Of a stretch of 64,000 nt of DNA, positions 62,054-64,000 are shown in pieces. Made by a program: the position numbers and the translations under genes. This DNA is from Motiliproteus sp047633175. GTDB taxonomy: Bacteria; Pseudomonadota; Gammaproteobacteria; Pseudomonadales; Balneatricaceae. The stretch is taken from contig JBLIEQ010000001.1 of NCBI GenBank assembly GCA_047633175.1, forward strand, positions 1 to 64,000, read 5' to 3'. Under the pieces are notes generated by a model. That model did no database searches, was not told the origin of the DNA, and worked only from the letters and a program-made list of their open reading frames with translations. Each line of letters begins with the position of its first letter. Within the stretch, counting starts at the first letter, position 1.

Positions 62054-62780
62054 ATCCAAATCAACTCTGTTCTGGCTCACAGCACTGGCAGGCATGTTTG
62101 CCCTCGGTGCTGCCAGCCAGGGCAGCGGCTTCATCGAAGACCTGTTCTATTACTCAGGAGACGTCGTTTATCTGATCCAGCAGCACCTAGTCTTGTCGGC
62201 CATCTCCGGCGGGCTGGCGATCCTGATCGGGCTGCCCCTGGGCATCTGGCTGAGCCGCCCGCAAAACCGCCATATCGCCGAAGGCGCGATGCAGGTTCTT
62301 AACATAGGCACCACGGTACCTACATTGGCGTTACTGGCACTGTCGATGAGTCTCCTCGGGATCGGCGCCACACCGGCCGTGTTTGCGCTCTGCATCGCCA
62401 CGCTGCTGCCGATCGTACGCAACACCTATGTAGGTCTGCTGGATGTGCCTGCCTACCTGAAGGAGGCTGCCAACGGCATGGGCATGACCGCCATCCAGAT
62501 CCTGTTTCGGGTGGAGATCCCCAACGCCCTGTTTGTGATGTTTGCCGGTATCCGTACGGCCCTGACCATCAATGTCGGCACCGTGCCCCTGGCCTTCCTG
62601 ATCGGCGGCGGTGGCTTGGGTGAACTGATCTTTACCGGCATCGCGCTGGACGAGATGCCCATGCTGCTGGCCGGTGCCATCCCCACCGCGCTGCTGGCGA
62701 TACTGGTGGACGCCTGTGTCGGTGGCACCGCGTATGCGCTGGTCTCAAAAGGGGTCAACCCTCTGAGGAACTCCCGATAA
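62046..62780 (+). CDS. Osmoprotectant ABC permease (YehY-like)
   Basis: This 244-residue permease is a paralogue of the first one and has the EAA loop (KEAANGMGMTAIQILFRVEI). The start at ATG 62046 overlaps the ATPase stop by 8 bases; the longer frame from 61983 would have an unlikely Arg-rich N-terminus. Together the two permeases form a heterodimeric membrane channel. Confidence 0.9.
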   Translation: MDKSKSTLFWLTALAGMFALGAASQGSGFIEDLFYYSGDVVYLIQQHLVLSAISGGLAILIGLPLGIWLSRPQNRHIAEGAMQVLNIGTTVPTLALLALSMSLLGIGATPAVFALCIATLLPIVRNTYVGLLDVPAYLKEAANGMGMTAIQILFRVEIPNALFVMFAGIRTALTINVGTVPLAFLIGGGGLGELIFTGIALDEMPMLLAGAIPTALLAILVDACVGGTAYALVSKGVNPLRNSR

Positions 62781-62907
62781 AATATTCCCGATAACAACTG
62801 ATCTGAACCCTAAGAGGCTTGACCCCTAAGAGGCTATCAACCCCCTGAAAAACAACCGATAAAATCTACTCTGACCCCTAAGAGACTGACCCCTAAGAGG
62901 CTATATA
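62774..62907 (+). repeat. Tandem repeat of the permease / binding-protein junction
   Basis: CCGATAAAAT, which includes the permease stop, recurs 82 bases later. Each copy is followed by two CCCTAAGAGGCT-like elements, giving four AAGAG(G/A)CT in the gap. The last AAGAGG lies 7-8 bases before the ATG and is the ribosome binding site, so the site has been multiplied. Confidence 0.8.
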
Positions 62908-62908
62908 A

Positions 62909-63796
62909 ATGCAACTAACAAAAATTCTGAAATCCGTTACTGCTGCCCTGCTGTTGTGTGTCACAACCCAGGCATCCGCTGACGAGATCGTCGTCGGCGG
63001 CAAGAACTTTACCGAACAACAGATTATGACGGCCATGACCAGCCAGTATCTCCAGGCCAAGGGCTTTGAGGTAGACAAGCGTGCCGGCATGGGGACCGGG
63101 GTGCTGCGCAAGGCCCAGGAAAACGGTCAGGTCGACCTGTACTGGGAGTACACGGGAACCGCACTGATCAACTTCAACAAGATCGAAGAACGTATGAGCG
63201 CCGCAGAGGGATACCTGGAGGTTAAGAAGTTGGATGCCAAAATTGGTCTGGTGTGGCTCAACCCCTCCAAAGCCAACAACACCTACGCCCTGGCGATGCA
63301 GCGCGACGAAGCCAAGGCCAAGGGGATCAAGACCCTGAGCGACCTGAGCAAGGTGATGAGCACTGACCCCGAGCTGCTGCTGGCCTGCAATGCCGAATTC
63401 GCGGCACGCGCCGACGGTCTCAAGCCCCTGCAGGAGGCCTACGGTTTCGAATTCGATCGCGCTCATCTCAAGCGTATGGATTCTGGCCTGACCTATCTGG
63501 CACTGAAGGAGAGGCAGGTGGATGTCGCTCTGGTATTCGCCACTGACGGACGCATCCCCGCCTTCGATTTCGTCACTCTCGAAGATGACCGCAACTATTT
63601 CCCAGACTACGCCATGACCCCGGTGATTCGCGCCGATACCCTGAAGAACAACCCTGCGCTGGAAGCGCTCCTCAACGACCTCTCCAGCCGTCTCGACGAC
63701 CAGGTGATGTCACGGCTTAACGCCAAGGTAGATGTTGAAAGACAGACAATCGAAGACGTTGCCCAAGGATTCCTGAAGTCCCAAGATCTAATCTAA
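62909..63796 (+). CDS. Osmoprotectant ABC substrate-binding protein (YehZ/OsmF-like)
   Basis: This 295-residue periplasmic protein has a signal peptide (cleavage near ASADEIVV) and the OpuAC/OsmF-type pattern (VVGGKNFTEQQIMTAMTSQY, VDLYWEYTGTAL, AFDFVTLEDDRNYFPDYAM). It captures betaine-like osmolytes for the transporter encoded just upstream. It is the last gene of the operon, and a GC-rich stem-loop follows. Confidence 0.9.
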   Translation: MQLTKILKSVTAALLLCVTTQASADEIVVGGKNFTEQQIMTAMTSQYLQAKGFEVDKRAGMGTGVLRKAQENGQVDLYWEYTGTALINFNKIEERMSAAEGYLEVKKLDAKIGLVWLNPSKANNTYALAMQRDEAKAKGIKTLSDLSKVMSTDPELLLACNAEFAARADGLKPLQEAYGFEFDRAHLKRMDSGLTYLALKERQVDVALVFATDGRIPAFDFVTLEDDRNYFPDYAMTPVIRADTLKNNPALEALLNDLSSRLDDQVMSRLNAKVDVERQTIEDVAQGFLKSQDLI

Positions 63797-63812
63797 GACC
63801 CGATCCGGATCC

Positions 63813-63833
63813 GGGCCGGTCACCGACCGGCCC
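63813..63833 (+). terminator. GC-rich stem-loop after the osmoprotectant operon
   Basis: GGGCCGGTC / GACCGGCCC is a perfect 9-bp stem with an ACC loop, 17 bases past the stop. It lacks a T-run, so it may slow polymerase or protect the mRNA and may not be a full terminator. Confidence 0.45.
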
Positions 63834-63928
63834 AGGCTGTACTCTGGATCAATATTTACATAATTACCATTTATGATATGCACGTCATTTATGGTGTTAC
63901 TCACATCAAAAACAGGGAAATAGTTCCG

Positions 63929-64000
63929 ATGACCGCCACAGATACCGCCGCCTTCAATCTCGAAGATTACATCGACTTTGGGCATTACCCGATTGACCGT
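63929..64000 (+). CDS. 5' end of a new gene, cut by the window edge
   Basis: ATG 63929 follows AGGGAA and opens a frame that runs to the window end (24 codons; MTATDTAAFNLEDYIDFGHY, then PIDR). I cannot assign it. The DFGHYPIDR stretch might be the start of an iron/2-oxoglutarate oxygenase-like protein, but this is a guess. Confidence 0.5.
   Translation, partial: MTATDTAAFNLEDYIDFGHYPIDR

Noticed and set aside
1..64000. rRNA, tRNA, prophage, insertion sequence or replication origin
   Set aside because: No tRNA cloverleaf, transposase, phage structural gene or DnaA-box cluster was recognised by eye; small RNA genes cannot be fully excluded without a search.

Overview
The window looks like the chromosome of a flagellated, Gram-negative gammaproteobacterium, probably marine or halotolerant and near the Oceanospirillales/Pseudomonadales. 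The evidence is a complete type II secretion system, the H-ring flagellar genes flgO, flgP and flgT, a Pseudomonas-like PQQ alcohol-oxidation cluster with its regulators, and an osmoprotectant ABC transporter. No rRNA, tRNA, CRISPR array, prophage or insertion sequence was recognised. This assignment is an inference from gene content.

Layout. 1-3900: two MurG-like glycosyltransferases and a polysaccharide deacetylase on the minus strand. 4000-6560: a membrane adenylate cyclase facing a cyclic-nucleotide-binding protein and an HD-type hydrolase, probably a cAMP module. 6714-9480: gltX and a Zur-boxed znuA. 9635-13746: a small protein, flgP and flgO divergent from flgT, and a Bax-like glucosaminidase lipoprotein. 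13766-14894: a CDF metal exporter divergent from its MerR-type regulator. 15114-27035: type II secretion, with gspC-gspN divergent from gspDEFGHIJKLM. 27134-36786: a signalling island with an NspS/MbaA-like PotD-GGDEF-EAL pair, two more diguanylate cyclases and two chemoreceptors. 37080-44972: a PQQ alcohol dehydrogenase whose Asp-x-Asp motif predicts lanthanide use, its cytochrome c and XoxJ-like partner, and the PQQ-associated ABC transporter and beta-propeller genes. 45248-48260: a HupE/UreJ-like membrane protein with a His-rich small protein and other accessory genes. 48669-49880: a secreted PHB-depolymerase-like esterase behind an AT-rich leader, a plausible secretion substrate. 50149-59527: a second ABC transporter, an ErbR-like regulator, a NahK-like hybrid kinase with a NosP-like FIST protein, and a NosR-like iron-sulfur flavoprotein. 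60169-63796: a YehWXYZ-like osmoprotectant importer. A new gene begins at 63929.

The most unusual signal is structural. Several junctions between co-directional genes have been tandemly duplicated: glycosyltransferase/deacetylase, gspG/gspH, gspK/gspL, gspL/gspM, the PQQ-ABC binding protein/beta-propeller, and osmoprotectant permease/binding protein. At four of these the duplicated DNA is an uninterrupted chain of 33-39 residue mini-ORFs, each overlapping the stop before it and the start after it, so stop-start coupling is kept across the inserted DNA. In the two multi-copy arrays the repeat period (112 bp and 101 bp) is the length class modulo 3 needed to keep the chain in frame. Two families of REP-like palindromes are also scattered through the gaps; one exactly fills the 19 bp between two convergent stop codons, and another appears to have supplied the start of the gspG leader.
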